Positions 43,701 through 53,254 of a stretch of 61,458 nt of DNA are shown here, in pieces. The DNA is from Oceanospirillaceae bacterium. GTDB taxonomy: Bacteria > Pseudomonadota > Gammaproteobacteria > Pseudomonadales > Balneatricaceae. A program made the translations under genes and the position numbers. Position 1 is the stretch's first letter, and every line of letters starts with the position of its first letter. The notes beneath the pieces were generated by a model, which saw only the letters and a program-made list of their open reading frames with translations, had not been told where the DNA came from and made no database searches. The stretch is from the NCBI GenBank assembly GCA_013215375.1, contig JABSRB010000034.1:1-61458 (forward strand), read 5' to 3'.

Positions 43701-43892
43701 GGACCGGTCTGGTTTAGAGGTTGTGTCGCTACTCAGGTTAACGAAAAGTATGGGACAGCCTCTTTATATCACAGTTAAATCTTCCCCCCTGTTGAAGCAT
43801 CCTCGAGTGATCAGTTCTTCTATCATCGCAACCGGGTGATGTTGGCCTTTGCCACTTGGATTGAAATCTGCAGTGGATCATCGAATCTAGCC

Positions 43893-45137
43893 TTATATTA
43901 TTTTATTTAACAGCATTAATTTTTGCTCTACTGTTTTAATGATGGTTTTACTGCTGCTGGAAGATACGCCAGTATTCTTTAATATCTCATGGAAATTTTG
44001 CATATTATCCATCAGATTTTGAGCAATGGGTCTGATGTTATTCGGCTTAATGCCGGCTTGTTTAGCCATTAACTCCAGTGACTTTTTACTGGGTGCTTCG
44101 CCTTCTCCGGCAAATGAGGTCATATGTTCTCGATAGGGAGAAGGTGAGTAAAGCACATCGTAAAAAGGGGATAAGCGCCAGTTGTTTTGGTCGTCACATA
44201 GGAAGGCGAAGTTTTTAGCATGATCATCTTGATTGCAAATCAAAAAGTTGAAAAGCGCTCTGCTAATCATTTTTTTGGCTTCATTAACACCGCACATCAT
44301 ACGCGTGGCCTTGATGAGGTCTATATAGTCCAGAGATGGCTCACGATAGGATGCATCAAGCAGGCCGCTTGCCGAAATCATATGTAGGCGGCCATTATTG
44401 CCAACACAATCAAATCTATCTTGCCTTAACCAAAATCTATCCTCTGCGACTTTGAGTAAATCAAAGTTAGCCGTATCTATGTTGCATTGCCTAGCAAGTG
44501 TCATACAACAGTACTCAACTAAACTTTCTTGGTGGGCGAGGTCGAATTTTTCTGAGGTGAGCTTAATTATGCTCGGCGTTCCGCTTATGTATCTGTTGGT
44601 GCTATAAGTACCGTCGGCTAAAAGAGTGACATTCAGCTTTGGTCTGGCGCCTCCCGATCCCGCTGTATTCATTAAACTGTCAATCAGTTGGCTTTCTGTA
44701 CCTTCAAATTCGTCGACTGCCTGCTTGCCCAGCTCTTGAATAGAGTGGCTTAGTGAGGGGGCTGTGGAAAAGGCCGTGCAGGGTTCATAATATAATGCGC
44801 CTAAGCAATTATCACCAATGAAAGCGAGACGCTCAAGCTGGGTGATAGTACTTGGATTTACGTCGTTTTTTCTAAAGACCTTATCCATTAGATAAAGTCC
44901 CCAGCCGTCAGGAAGGCTATCCGCAAATACACCTTGAAGCCTTTTATGCGGTGTTTGTGGGCCGAGCTGGGCTTGTGCGGACTCCTCTAGAGCAAAAGGG
45001 GAAATATTGCCATATTGATTTAAGTATTGCTCATTGTATTGAAAGTATATGCCACTTTTGTTTTCTGCAAGCTCACCTACTTTAATGGTATTACCATTAG
45101 CGAGCTTTCTTTTAACAACAAGTTTATGATCGAGCAT
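43893..45137 (-). CDS. hipA: HipA family serine/threonine kinase toxin
   Basis: 414 residues. N-terminal couple_hipA part (GNISPFALEESAQAQ), P-loop-like GSGGARPKLNV, catalytic CNQDDHAKNFAF and metal-binding LSPFYDVLYSP. Complete for the family. Expected to phosphorylate a tRNA synthetase or similar target and slow growth. Overlaps hipB by 14 bases; both read from a strong palindromic promoter region. Confidence 0.9.
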   Translation of the reverse strand: MLDHKLVVKRKLANGNTIKVGELAENKSGIYFQYNEQYLNQYGNISPFALEESAQAQLGPQTPHKRLQGVFADSLPDGWGLYLMDKVFRKNDVNPSTITQLERLAFIGDNCLGALYYEPCTAFSTAPSLSHSIQELGKQAVDEFEGTESQLIDSLMNTAGSGGARPKLNVTLLADGTYSTNRYISGTPSIIKLTSEKFDLAHQESLVEYCCMTLARQCNIDTANFDLLKVAEDRFWLRQDRFDCVGNNGRLHMISASGLLDASYREPSLDYIDLIKATRMMCGVNEAKKMISRALFNFLICNQDDHAKNFAFLCDDQNNWRLSPFYDVLYSPSPYREHMTSFAGEGEAPSKKSLELMAKQAGIKPNNIRPIAQNLMDNMQNFHEILKNTGVSSSSSKTIIKTVEQKLMLLNKII

Positions 45138-45408
45138 TTTTTAATACTTCGTCTAAGTTTTTGGGCGTATCAGGCTGCTGAGTGAGTTGTTGTAGTTCAG
45201 TGAGTTTTGCTGTTTCTGCGTATAGCATTAGGAACTGGCGAAAAGATATTTCACCGGTTTTTTCAAATTTACGGATAGTGCTGTCGGGTACACCTGTTTT
45301 TTCAGATAATGCTTTGGTACTGTAACCTTTTTCTTTACGCATTTTTTTGCAAAAAAGGCTGAATTCTAACTGTATATCAAAAGGGGTGAGTAGTGATAGC
45401 ATAGTCAT
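45124..45408 (-). CDS. hipB: HipB-like XRE antitoxin
   Basis: 94 residues. Helix-turn-helix GYSTKALSEKTGVPDSTIRK-type text after EFSLFCKKMRKEKG. First gene of the HipBA operon. Probably binds the palindromes at 45424-45483. Confidence 0.88.
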   Translation of the reverse strand: MTMLSLLTPFDIQLEFSLFCKKMRKEKGYSTKALSEKTGVPDSTIRKFEKTGEISFRQFLMLYAETAKLTELQQLTQQPDTPKNLDEVLKNARS

Positions 45409-45423
45409 ACCTTGTAAATTTAA

Positions 45424-45483
45424 TTGCTATTATAGTAGCTAATAATGTCCATTATTGTACTTAATTGCTATTGTAATAGCAAT
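45424..45483. promoter_or_regulatory. HipBA operator: three palindromes
   Basis: ATTGCTATTGTAATAGCAAT (45464-45483; nine-base perfect arms), a weaker copy TTGCTATTATAGTAGCTAA (45424-45442) centred 41 bases away, and AATAATGTCCATTATT (45441-45456) between them. Immediately upstream of the hipB start. Four-turn spacing suits cooperative repressor binding. Confidence 0.75.
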
Positions 45484-45559
45484 TTTGTTATTTGGTGGAA
45501 ATGCTGTAAAACAGTGGGGAAATGGCAGTGTTCTTTTTTGCTTATAGGATGTGGAGGCT

Positions 45560-45963
45560 TTTCGTAAAAAGAAATGAACTCGCTGCAGCGAAACTGCACA
45601 TAAAATGGGTCTTAGATTTTAAATAATCAACGTTTGATATCGATATTACTTCCCTAAGCAGCAATCAACACCGAGGCCTTCTCAAGCGTGTGCTGCAATA
45701 CTTCATTATGTGCGTATTTCCAAGATTATTAGGGTTTGTAAATTAATCCAAAATTCAGATGTAGTGCTAAGAGCTTTAGCGAGTACCAGGGCTGTTTCTA
45801 CGGTGATAGCACGCTTGTTATTGCAAAGCTCATTCACTGTTGCGTCCAACCTCCATCGCAGGAGCTAGCTTTCCTTAGGTAATATTTAAAGGCTTGAATC
45901 TATATTGTGAGCATTTAACTCATGCTGGTGGGCTGATGTGCGGGTAAGCGCAGAGTAGAAGTC
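45560..45963 (-). pseudogene. higA: Decayed duplicate of higA with its 3' flank
   Basis: From 45655 to 45963 the sequence follows the intact higA at 40920-41237 closely (for example GGGTTTGTAAATTAATCCAA, GGCTGTTTCTACGGTGATAG and the end GTAGAAGTCAT) but with several small deletions that break the frame. The flank at 45560-45620 (CGTAAAAAGAAATGAACTCG, CTGCAGCGAAACTGCAC) also matches 40797-40860. No higB follows, so antitoxin plus flank was copied and decayed, or the toxin was lost. Confidence 0.85.
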
Positions 45964-46052
45964 ATCACCATCTAGTTAAGACCTTCGTATTGGCATCGCA
46001 GCGACTGGAGTTTGTGCGAAGTGAAATTGATTCAGCTAAGATAAAATAGCGA

Positions 46053-48263
46053 TTATATTGGTTGTGACTCAGTAAATATGGGAGCTGTATTGAGTGTGTT
46101 TTGAGCAGGATTTGTGGGTATAAGGAAAGTGTGGAGTTCATCGGCAGATAATGGCATAGAAATGTAATAACCCTGCGCATAATCGCACTCCATTTCAGTT
46201 AACATATCCAGCAGTTCTTTTGTTTCAACGCCTTCCCCAACCACTTTTAGATTTAACGAATGTGCTAAATTAATCATTGCCTTGATTACTTTTTCACTGT
46301 TTTTGCCTAAGTTTAGCAGGAAGCTTTTATCAATTTTTAGCTCTTTGACCGGTAGCATTATTAGATAAGAAAGCGATGAATAGCCAGTACCGAAGTCATC
46401 TATAGACATGGTAAAACCTTTACCGGTTAATTGATTCATAATATCAATCGCTTGGTCGGGTTTTTCCATCGCTGTCGTCTCGGTAACCTCAAGATTTATA
46501 TTAAAAGGCGAGATATTAGACTGTTTACATATGTTTTCCAGTATTAGGGGGATTTGAGGCTGGCTAAATACTCGCCCTGATAGGTTGATAGATATTGAAA
46601 GTGACCCATCAACGTCACAATAGGGTTTGCATTGTCTGCAGGCTTGTTGAAAAACCCATTGTGTTAATTGATGAATGCTACCTGTGCGCTCGCAAATAGG
46701 GATAAATTCAACGGGCGAGATTATTCCAAGCGTCGGATGTTGCCAGCGCACCAATACTTCTATCTTTGTAACTCGCTTAGACGCTAGGTTCAATATCGGT
46801 TGGTATACTAAGAATAATTCATTGTTTTCTATCGCTATGTTGAAATCCTGTGCCAATTGAGATTGTCGTTTTAACCTGAAATCTTCTTCAGCACTGTAGT
46901 GGAAGTGATGAATACCAGAATTTTTTGCGTGATACATCGCCATATCGGCATTTTTAATCAATGATGCTGAGTCTTCTCCATGTAGAGGGTAGATAGCTGT
47001 GCCTATATTTGCACTGATAAGTATGCTCGGGATGCTCTTTTCGTCGCAAAGGATTGGGCTTTCAAGCACCTTGATAAATTTTTGAGCTAGTGTCTCTACA
47101 TCATTATCATCACCACGCTCTAGAGCCAACAAAGCGTAGAACTCATCGCCTCCCATGCGAGCTACGGTATCGGTGCTGCGAAAAACACTAGAGAGTCGTC
47201 TAGCCACTTCAACGAGTATCAAATCGCCTATTTGGTGGCCATAATTATCGTTGATGGACTTAAATCCAGAGAGGTCGATGCTCGCCACAATAAACCGAGT
47301 ATTGTTACGTTTGCCAATTTCAATAAACTGCTCGAGGCGATCTTTAAATAATGTTCGGTTGGGCAGAGAAGTCAAAGCATCATGCAATGCTAAGTGTCTG
47401 AGTTCATCATTGGCTTTTGAGAGTGATTTTGTTCGATCTAGCACACGCTCTTCGAGCTGACTTTTCTGCGACTCAATGACTGTCATTTTATCAAGAATAG
47501 CGATGCGCATCTGGTCAAAGTTTGTGGCTAGTAAATAGAGCTCGTCGTTATGCTTGGTTTGCACGACATTATCGAGTTCTTTGGAGCTACTGAGTGTCTC
47601 TAGTTTTTCTGGGTTTAAAGCCTCGGCTGCATTGGCCAGTGCCTCTAATGGTTTGGCAATAAACCGGTTGATAAAATACAAAAAGAACAACCATAGTGCA
47701 GCAGTCTTTATTAGAGAGTTGATAATAATAAGTATAAAACTGTACTTAACGCGAGCAATGATTGTATTAACATCAGTGTAAATATAACCGTAGCCAATTA
47801 ACTTTAATGGATCGCTCTTGCTTTGGCGGTGTTTTAAGGGGAATTTGTATTCAAAGAGAGTTTGACGTTCCGCAGAATCTGCTTGAATCAATTTAATTTT
47901 TTTAATCCCTGGTTCTGACAGGTTTGAACTTGATAAAATTTGGCTCTGCGCAGTGACTACATTTCCACTATAAGCTAGTATTTGGTTTTTTTCGGTCATG
48001 ATTTTGATACCGGCTACGATATCGATTTTTGTTATTCCAGCAAGTGTCACTTCGAGTTGGGGTGTGTCGAATGACCACATAGAGCTTATAAAGCTGTCTT
48101 TAAATGACGCTTCGAGCTCATAAGTCTGATTAAAAATATTACTTTTCGCGTGGCGGTATTCAGTGATCAGCTGCACACTTGTCACCAATATGGTAACAAT
48201 CAGGTAACATCCAAATACGTAGCGTAGTAAGCGTAGGCCAATACCGTCTTTAAATTTATTCAT
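46053..48263 (-). CDS. Membrane GGDEF-EAL protein with periplasmic sensor
   Basis: 736 residues. TM1 about 14-34, a periplasmic loop to about 175, TM2 about 177-197, a HAMP-like segment (FIAKPLEALANAAEALNPEK), then GGDEF with intact MGGDEF and EAL with EVLVRW (Val for Ala), IDDFGTGYSS, KIDKSF. Both cyclase and phosphodiesterase activities are possible. Overlaps the preceding binding-protein gene by eight bases (ATGAATAA), so the binding protein likely delivers its signal to this receptor. Confidence 0.9.
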   Translation of the reverse strand: MNKFKDGIGLRLLRYVFGCYLIVTILVTSVQLITEYRHAKSNIFNQTYELEASFKDSFISSMWSFDTPQLEVTLAGITKIDIVAGIKIMTEKNQILAYSGNVVTAQSQILSSSNLSEPGIKKIKLIQADSAERQTLFEYKFPLKHRQSKSDPLKLIGYGYIYTDVNTIIARVKYSFILIIINSLIKTAALWLFFLYFINRFIAKPLEALANAAEALNPEKLETLSSSKELDNVVQTKHNDELYLLATNFDQMRIAILDKMTVIESQKSQLEERVLDRTKSLSKANDELRHLALHDALTSLPNRTLFKDRLEQFIEIGKRNNTRFIVASIDLSGFKSINDNYGHQIGDLILVEVARRLSSVFRSTDTVARMGGDEFYALLALERGDDNDVETLAQKFIKVLESPILCDEKSIPSILISANIGTAIYPLHGEDSASLIKNADMAMYHAKNSGIHHFHYSAEEDFRLKRQSQLAQDFNIAIENNELFLVYQPILNLASKRVTKIEVLVRWQHPTLGIISPVEFIPICERTGSIHQLTQWVFQQACRQCKPYCDVDGSLSISINLSGRVFSQPQIPLILENICKQSNISPFNINLEVTETTAMEKPDQAIDIMNQLTGKGFTMSIDDFGTGYSSLSYLIMLPVKELKIDKSFLLNLGKNSEKVIKAMINLAHSLNLKVVGEGVETKELLDMLTEMECDYAQGYYISMPLSADELHTFLIPTNPAQNTLNTAPIFTESQPI

Positions 48264-49086
48264 GCGCAGCAGCTAAGCCGTATTTTGCTTGAAGTCTGGC
48301 TAAGGTACCATCCACCGATAACTCACCCAAAGCCTTGCTAAGCGTTTCAAGAATCTTCGCATCGGTTGAATTGTGAAAGGTGTAGCCCATTGCTGAATGT
48401 TTCAAAACATAAATGATTTCAAAATTATCAGGGTTAATCTTTGCCTTTCTAAATAAAAGCTGTGTGGTAGCGTGGGCATATCCCACGGCATCAATTCTAC
48501 CTGAGGCAAGCTTTTTAACCATGCTCAAGCCAGAGTTTAATCTATCCAAAGATTCTGGGTTTATCCCTTGTTTTATTAATAATTGCTCTCCTATGTCTTC
48601 TCTAACGACGCCTATATTCAGGTTATTTAATTCACTGGGAGATTTGATCGATAATTGGCTAGATTTAGCGGCTATAACAGCAATGATATTAGGGGCTATC
48701 GGCCCGATAAATTTCATTTTCTGTAACCGGTCTTCTGTATAAGTTGTTGAAAACAAAGCTGTTCCGGGTTCGTTTAAAACCTTGTAATAGCCACGCGCCC
48801 AAGGGTTCATCTTTATATTTATATCTTGGTCTGAAATTCCAAGTTTAGTGAATATTTGCAGTAAAAGCTCCACCGAGAAGCCTGTTGTTTTACCTGTTTT
48901 TGGATCGAGGTAATTAAACGGCGGATACTCTTCTGTGATCCAGTTTAAATGTTTGATTTTCTGTATTACCGGTACTAGATCGCTTAATTCTTCTTCAGCA
49001 ACAGCACAAGTGCTAACACTAAGCCAGAGTACCAATGCAGCAAAAAAATATTCTATCGGGGATTTCTTGTAATGAATCAAGCTCAC
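48256..49086 (-). CDS. Periplasmic solute-binding protein, family 3
   Basis: 276 residues with an N-terminal signal segment (FFAALVLWLSVSTCAVAEEE). Core features: WITEEYPPFNYLDPKTGKTT near the start and GVVREDIGEQLL in the middle, as in amino-acid-type binding proteins. No transporter genes nearby; the coupling with a GGDEF-EAL membrane protein argues for a sensory rather than uptake role. Confidence 0.87.
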   Translation of the reverse strand: MSLIHYKKSPIEYFFAALVLWLSVSTCAVAEEELSDLVPVIQKIKHLNWITEEYPPFNYLDPKTGKTTGFSVELLLQIFTKLGISDQDINIKMNPWARGYYKVLNEPGTALFSTTYTEDRLQKMKFIGPIAPNIIAVIAAKSSQLSIKSPSELNNLNIGVVREDIGEQLLIKQGINPESLDRLNSGLSMVKKLASGRIDAVGYAHATTQLLFRKAKINPDNFEIIYVLKHSAMGYTFHNSTDAKILETLSKALGELSVDGTLARLQAKYGLAAAHE

Positions 49087-49709
49087 TCTTAAGCACCTCT
49101 ATATAAGGAAACACAGACTAAGATTTACTTAAATACATAAATAACGAATTGATATAAAAGAAGTTAAATTGATCCTGCCACAAAAAAAAGCAATTTACTA
49201 TGCTTACCATAAAATTTTTATTTGTTTGATTTAACCTAAATAAGTGAATCGAAACAGACTGTTAGGCTTTGGTGACAGTTTGATGAAAAGCGGTTTGAGA
49301 AGTGTTAATTGGCATCTTGATAATAGCTTGATCGAATCTAGCCGGAAGCCCAGCGCACCTATCATTGATTCTTAGCTTTTTAAATGCTCGGTACTCCTGC
49401 GGTGTATTTGACTTGTACACATGTTTTTTCCTGCCATGATCCCTCTTTTTAGGTCTGAAAATATGGGAGCTATCGGGCAGTTTCATTTATTTCTTATCTC
49501 AGGAAGTTGCGATAAATCTGCAGTTGGTCGCTTAGGTATCCACCTAAGCGGGACGAACAGGATAATCCGTGCTCTTTGTTAATGCTTTTCGCCGGGCAGC
49601 CCGCCCGCCTGTAGGCATTGGGGCTATCACGAAAAACCTTGTTCGCTAGGGCCGTATTGGACTTATTCGCTAGTTCCCAAGGGCAGGACTGTTTCATTGT
49701 TTATGATTA
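49087..49709. other. Intergenic region with REP-like palindromes
   Basis: Two short minus-strand open frames (about 49262-49486 and 49494-49697) lack family features and overlap palindromes, so are not called. The stretch 49140-49260 is AT-rich and should contain the promoter of the binding-protein/GGDEF-EAL operon. Confidence 0.4.
49529..49615. repeat. REP-like palindromes
   Basis: CGCTTAGGT-ATCC-ACCTAAGCG is a perfect nine-base stem (49529-49550). Then GCCGGGCAGCCCGCCCGCCT (about 49591 on) is a GC-rich imperfect hairpin. Lies about 100 bases past the stop of the ABC exporter operon. Confidence 0.6.
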
Positions 49710-51491
49710 TTACGCCAATACCCCTTCATCGTCCTCAATATTAGTGTTATCCGTTAACAAACTCGCATATACGCCGCCCATTGCCAGTAAATCCTGATGG
49801 TTACCTCGTTCGACAATCTTGCCTTGGTTGAGCACCAAGATTTGATCGGAGTGTTTAATAGTACTCAGGCGGTGAGCAATGGCGATCACGGTCTTTTCCT
49901 CGAACAGACGGCCAATGGCTTTCTGGATGAGGTTTTCGGTAATAGAGTCCACTGAGCTGGTGGCTTCATCCAACATCATCACTTGTCCGCCCTGGGCCAC
50001 TGACCGGGCAAAGGAGATCAGCTGAGCTTGGCCGGCGGATAAATTACTGCCATTATTTTTTAGCTCAAACTGGTACTGATCCGCCAGATCCAAAATAAAG
50101 TCGTGGGCATACACGTATTCAGCGGCGTCGATCACAGCTTCATCTGTTATTTCTTGGGCACCTAGGGATATATTAAAATGGATATCCTTTTCAAACAAAA
50201 ATACGTCTTGTTGCATTAGGGAGAATAAATGCAGCATTGAATCTTTGGGGATGCTGGACAGTTCAATGCCGTTCAGAAGAATGCTGCCCTGGTAATCCAG
50301 GTAGGTTTTATTCATGATGCGAATGATGGTCGATTTGCCTGAGCCGGTAGTACCGACTAAGGCTAGTTGCTCACCTTTGGTAAGGGTGAAGGACACATCA
50401 TCTAAAACGTAGGGGCCGGCATTGTTATAGCGAAAACGTACATTTTTAAATTCAAGGGTTTTGAAATTAGCTAAACTTTCTATCAGCGACTCTGCGGGTA
50501 ACAATGTTAGCCCTTGTTCTTCGAGCTTTTCTACAAACAGTTCTTCGATGTGTTCAAAGGCGGCAAAAGAGCGTTGTATGGAGGCTATTTGTGAGGTGAA
50601 GTCGCGCAGCGGTACAAACACTTTTTCTAACGTATTGATGAAGGCTATCAATACACCGAGGCTGACGAAACCTGCCAGTACTGTGCCGGAGCCATACCAA
50701 ATAATCAGTCCGATGGTGATGGAGGTGATACCCGTTATCACCGAAAATAAGCTGGCATCGTATTTATTGGTTTTTAGTTGTGCGCGTAAAAAATCTTGCG
50801 TGTAATTATGATACTTAGCTTCAACCTCTGCCTCGGCGCCATATAATTGCACGGTTTTAACGCCGAGCAAACACTCTTGTAAAAAGCCGGTGCTTTTGGC
50901 CAAAGACGAGCGGGTGATGGTGTACATTTCTCGCAGGCGATTACGCACATACTGGGTCAGCATCAGCACTGGCGGAAACACCAGTAATACTAACAAGGCT
51001 AACTGCCAGTTAATGAAAAACATGAAGGTTAGCACTGCCAACGTATTGATGGAGTCCTTCACCAAGCTCAGCACGCCGAGCACAAACGAATCCCCGATGA
51101 CTTCTAAATCGCTGGTTAATCGCGACAAGGTGACGCCTGTGGGCGTTTTGTCATAATAGCTTCTGGGCAGTTTTAAGATGCGCTTAAATAAGGCCATACG
51201 AATATCAAAAACAGCCTTCTGCCCAGTGATGCGTAAGCAGTAGGTGTAGATAGCATCAGCAATGTAGTTGACGACTAATACCACCAACATGCTGGCAATC
51301 AGCAACATCAGGCCATCGTATTTACCGGGGGTGAGGTGTTCATCAATGACTTGAATAACTAGCCAGGGAAATAACAAGTTGGCCAGCACTGATATCGGCA
51401 TCATCAGCAAACCAATCACGGCGGTTTTTTTGTAGCGTTTAGCATAGTGAAAGAAATGTTTGAGGTGTAGCACATCTAGGGATTTAATCAT
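49710..51491 (-). CDS. ABC exporter half-transporter, catalytically complete subunit (MdlB-like)
   Basis: 593 residues: six-TM exporter domain (about 20-320) and nucleotide-binding domain with Walker A GTTGSGKST, signature LSAGQAQLISFARS and Walker B VMMLDEATSSVD with catalytic Glu, H-loop IAHRLSTI. The LSAGQ variant of the usual LSGGQ marks it as one half of an asymmetric pair. Start overlaps the stop of the upstream half-transporter (ATGA). Likely exports lipid or hydrophobic compounds; substrate unknown. Confidence 0.9.
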   Translation of the reverse strand: MIKSLDVLHLKHFFHYAKRYKKTAVIGLLMMPISVLANLLFPWLVIQVIDEHLTPGKYDGLMLLIASMLVVLVVNYIADAIYTYCLRITGQKAVFDIRMALFKRILKLPRSYYDKTPTGVTLSRLTSDLEVIGDSFVLGVLSLVKDSINTLAVLTFMFFINWQLALLVLLVFPPVLMLTQYVRNRLREMYTITRSSLAKSTGFLQECLLGVKTVQLYGAEAEVEAKYHNYTQDFLRAQLKTNKYDASLFSVITGITSITIGLIIWYGSGTVLAGFVSLGVLIAFINTLEKVFVPLRDFTSQIASIQRSFAAFEHIEELFVEKLEEQGLTLLPAESLIESLANFKTLEFKNVRFRYNNAGPYVLDDVSFTLTKGEQLALVGTTGSGKSTIIRIMNKTYLDYQGSILLNGIELSSIPKDSMLHLFSLMQQDVFLFEKDIHFNISLGAQEITDEAVIDAAEYVYAHDFILDLADQYQFELKNNGSNLSAGQAQLISFARSVAQGGQVMMLDEATSSVDSITENLIQKAIGRLFEEKTVIAIAHRLSTIKHSDQILVLNQGKIVERGNHQDLLAMGGVYASLLTDNTNIEDDEGVLA

Positions 51492-53254
51492 GTGACGGCC
51501 TCCGATTCATGTTGCTGTAACTCCCATGTCTCGCGGTAATAGCTGGAGGATTCAAGTAGTTGGGCGTGAGTACCACGGGCGATGATTTCACCTTCTTGCA
51601 ACACTAAAATGTTGTCCATGTATTCCAGTGCGCTAACGCGGTGCGAAACTACCAACAAACTTTGCCCCTGCATACGCTTGAAAACGCCTTTTAAGATAGA
51701 TCGCTCAGTGTCGTAATCGACCGCTGATAATACATTGTCCATGATGATAAGGTCGCAGGGGGTGAGCAGGGCGCGGGCGATGCTCAAACGTTGCTTTTGC
51801 CCCCCCGATAACATAATGCCTTTTTCACCCACTAGCGTTTGATCGCCAGCGTTAAAACGTTGCACATCTTCACTTAACTGACTGAGTTTAAGTACTTGCG
51901 CTACGTCGAGATCATTGGCTTGGTTAGCGCCAAATTTAACATTCTGAGCAACGGTATCGGAAAACAGAAAAGGCTCTTGAGTAATAGTGCGCACATAGCT
52001 GCGCCAATCGTTGCGTGACATTTGCGTAATATCTTTGCCACCCCAAAAGATCTGCCCTGTATCAAGGGACAAATGATGATTTAAACAATTCACTAAGGTA
52101 CTTTTACCTGAACCAATGCTGCCCAAAACGCCTACTTTTTCGCCGGCTGCAATGCTGAAGTTTAGGTTTTTTAACACCGGTTCACTGGATTTGTTTTTAG
52201 AGCTTGGGTAGGCGTAACTGAGATTTTTTACCAACAAGGTTGACCCTCGTAAGCTGGATTTTTCAGCGTCTTCCATTCTCAAGCTATCGGTGCTGGGTAC
52301 TTCGCTATTGAGAATACTCTGCACACTATCAATACTAATCATGCCCATTTGATAAACGGTGGCTATGCGCACTAAGTGCATTAGCGGCAGCGCTAGGAGT
52401 ACCGAGTAGGATAAAAACGCGGTAATCTCGCCAATCGACAACTGTGACTGCAAAAGATAGTAACCACCGAGACCTAAAATCAGTACTTTCATGAATTGGT
52501 TGGCGTAATCCAAAATAGGCATAAAGAAGGTTTGGATTTTGGCAATTTTCAGCGTGCAATCCAACAGACGCTGATTGATCTTGGCCACCTCGCCGGTTGC
52601 CCAATCACCCATTTGCTGATTTTTAATTAAGTCGATGCCCGATAAATAGTTCATCAACTGCTCGGATAAATCCTGCAAATCTATCAAGCGCTGTGTTTGA
52701 AAGGCGCGCAATTTTCTAAAACCCATCCAGAAAATAACAGAGGCAATAGCGATCGGGATCACCGAGTACAGGGTTAGTTGCGGAGAGATTCTCCACATCC
52801 AAATAGGGGTCAGTGTTAAGGCAAACAAGATATTAAACAACTGTAAAAAACCAATGCCATAAAACAGCCGAATGCCGGTGAGGTCATTATTGATAATGGA
52901 GATAAGTTTGCCTGAGGCATATCGCTGATGAAAAGTGGCAGGCAGACGATTCAGACGATGAAAAAGATCATTTTTTAAAGTAGCTTCGGTAATTCGCCCA
53001 GGGTTTAACGCGTACATCCGCGACAGAATACGAACAATCACCATGATCACCGATAGCCCAATCACCCACTGTACGTTTTCAAGTAAATCCGCTTTTGACT
53101 CAAGTGTTGATTCATTCAGTAAATCAACGGCAAGCTGGATGTAGCGCGGAATTTCTACCTGTAAGAAATTGACCACAAAAATACAAATAATCGCCAACAA
53201 ATACGAAGTTTTGTTCAACATCAAATAGTGAATGATAAATTTTGATTTAGTCAT
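51488..53254 (-). CDS. ABC exporter half-transporter, degenerate-site subunit (MdlA-like)
   Basis: 588 residues, six-TM domain plus nucleotide-binding domain. Walker A GSIGSGKST and signature LSGGQKQRLSIARA are canonical, but Walker B reads LIIMDNVLSAVD: Asn replaces the catalytic Glu (Asp in E. coli MdlA). One of the two ATP sites in the heterodimer should thus be inactive. Overlaps the partner gene by four bases and the small upstream gene by eight. Confidence 0.9.
   Translation of the reverse strand: MTKSKFIIHYLMLNKTSYLLAIICIFVVNFLQVEIPRYIQLAVDLLNESTLESKADLLENVQWVIGLSVIMVIVRILSRMYALNPGRITEATLKNDLFHRLNRLPATFHQRYASGKLISIINNDLTGIRLFYGIGFLQLFNILFALTLTPIWMWRISPQLTLYSVIPIAIASVIFWMGFRKLRAFQTQRLIDLQDLSEQLMNYLSGIDLIKNQQMGDWATGEVAKINQRLLDCTLKIAKIQTFFMPILDYANQFMKVLILGLGGYYLLQSQLSIGEITAFLSYSVLLALPLMHLVRIATVYQMGMISIDSVQSILNSEVPSTDSLRMEDAEKSSLRGSTLLVKNLSYAYPSSKNKSSEPVLKNLNFSIAAGEKVGVLGSIGSGKSTLVNCLNHHLSLDTGQIFWGGKDITQMSRNDWRSYVRTITQEPFLFSDTVAQNVKFGANQANDLDVAQVLKLSQLSEDVQRFNAGDQTLVGEKGIMLSGGQKQRLSIARALLTPCDLIIMDNVLSAVDYDTERSILKGVFKRMQGQSLLVVSHRVSALEYMDNILVLQEGEIIARGTHAQLLESSSYYRETWELQQHESEAVT

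Noticed and set aside
43473-43778. Open frame of about 100 codons with repeated protein words
   Set aside because: The repeated words come from palindromic DNA repeats, not a protein family.
49262-49697. Two short minus-strand open frames before the ABC exporter
   Set aside because: No signal, motif or operon link; they cover REP-like palindromes.
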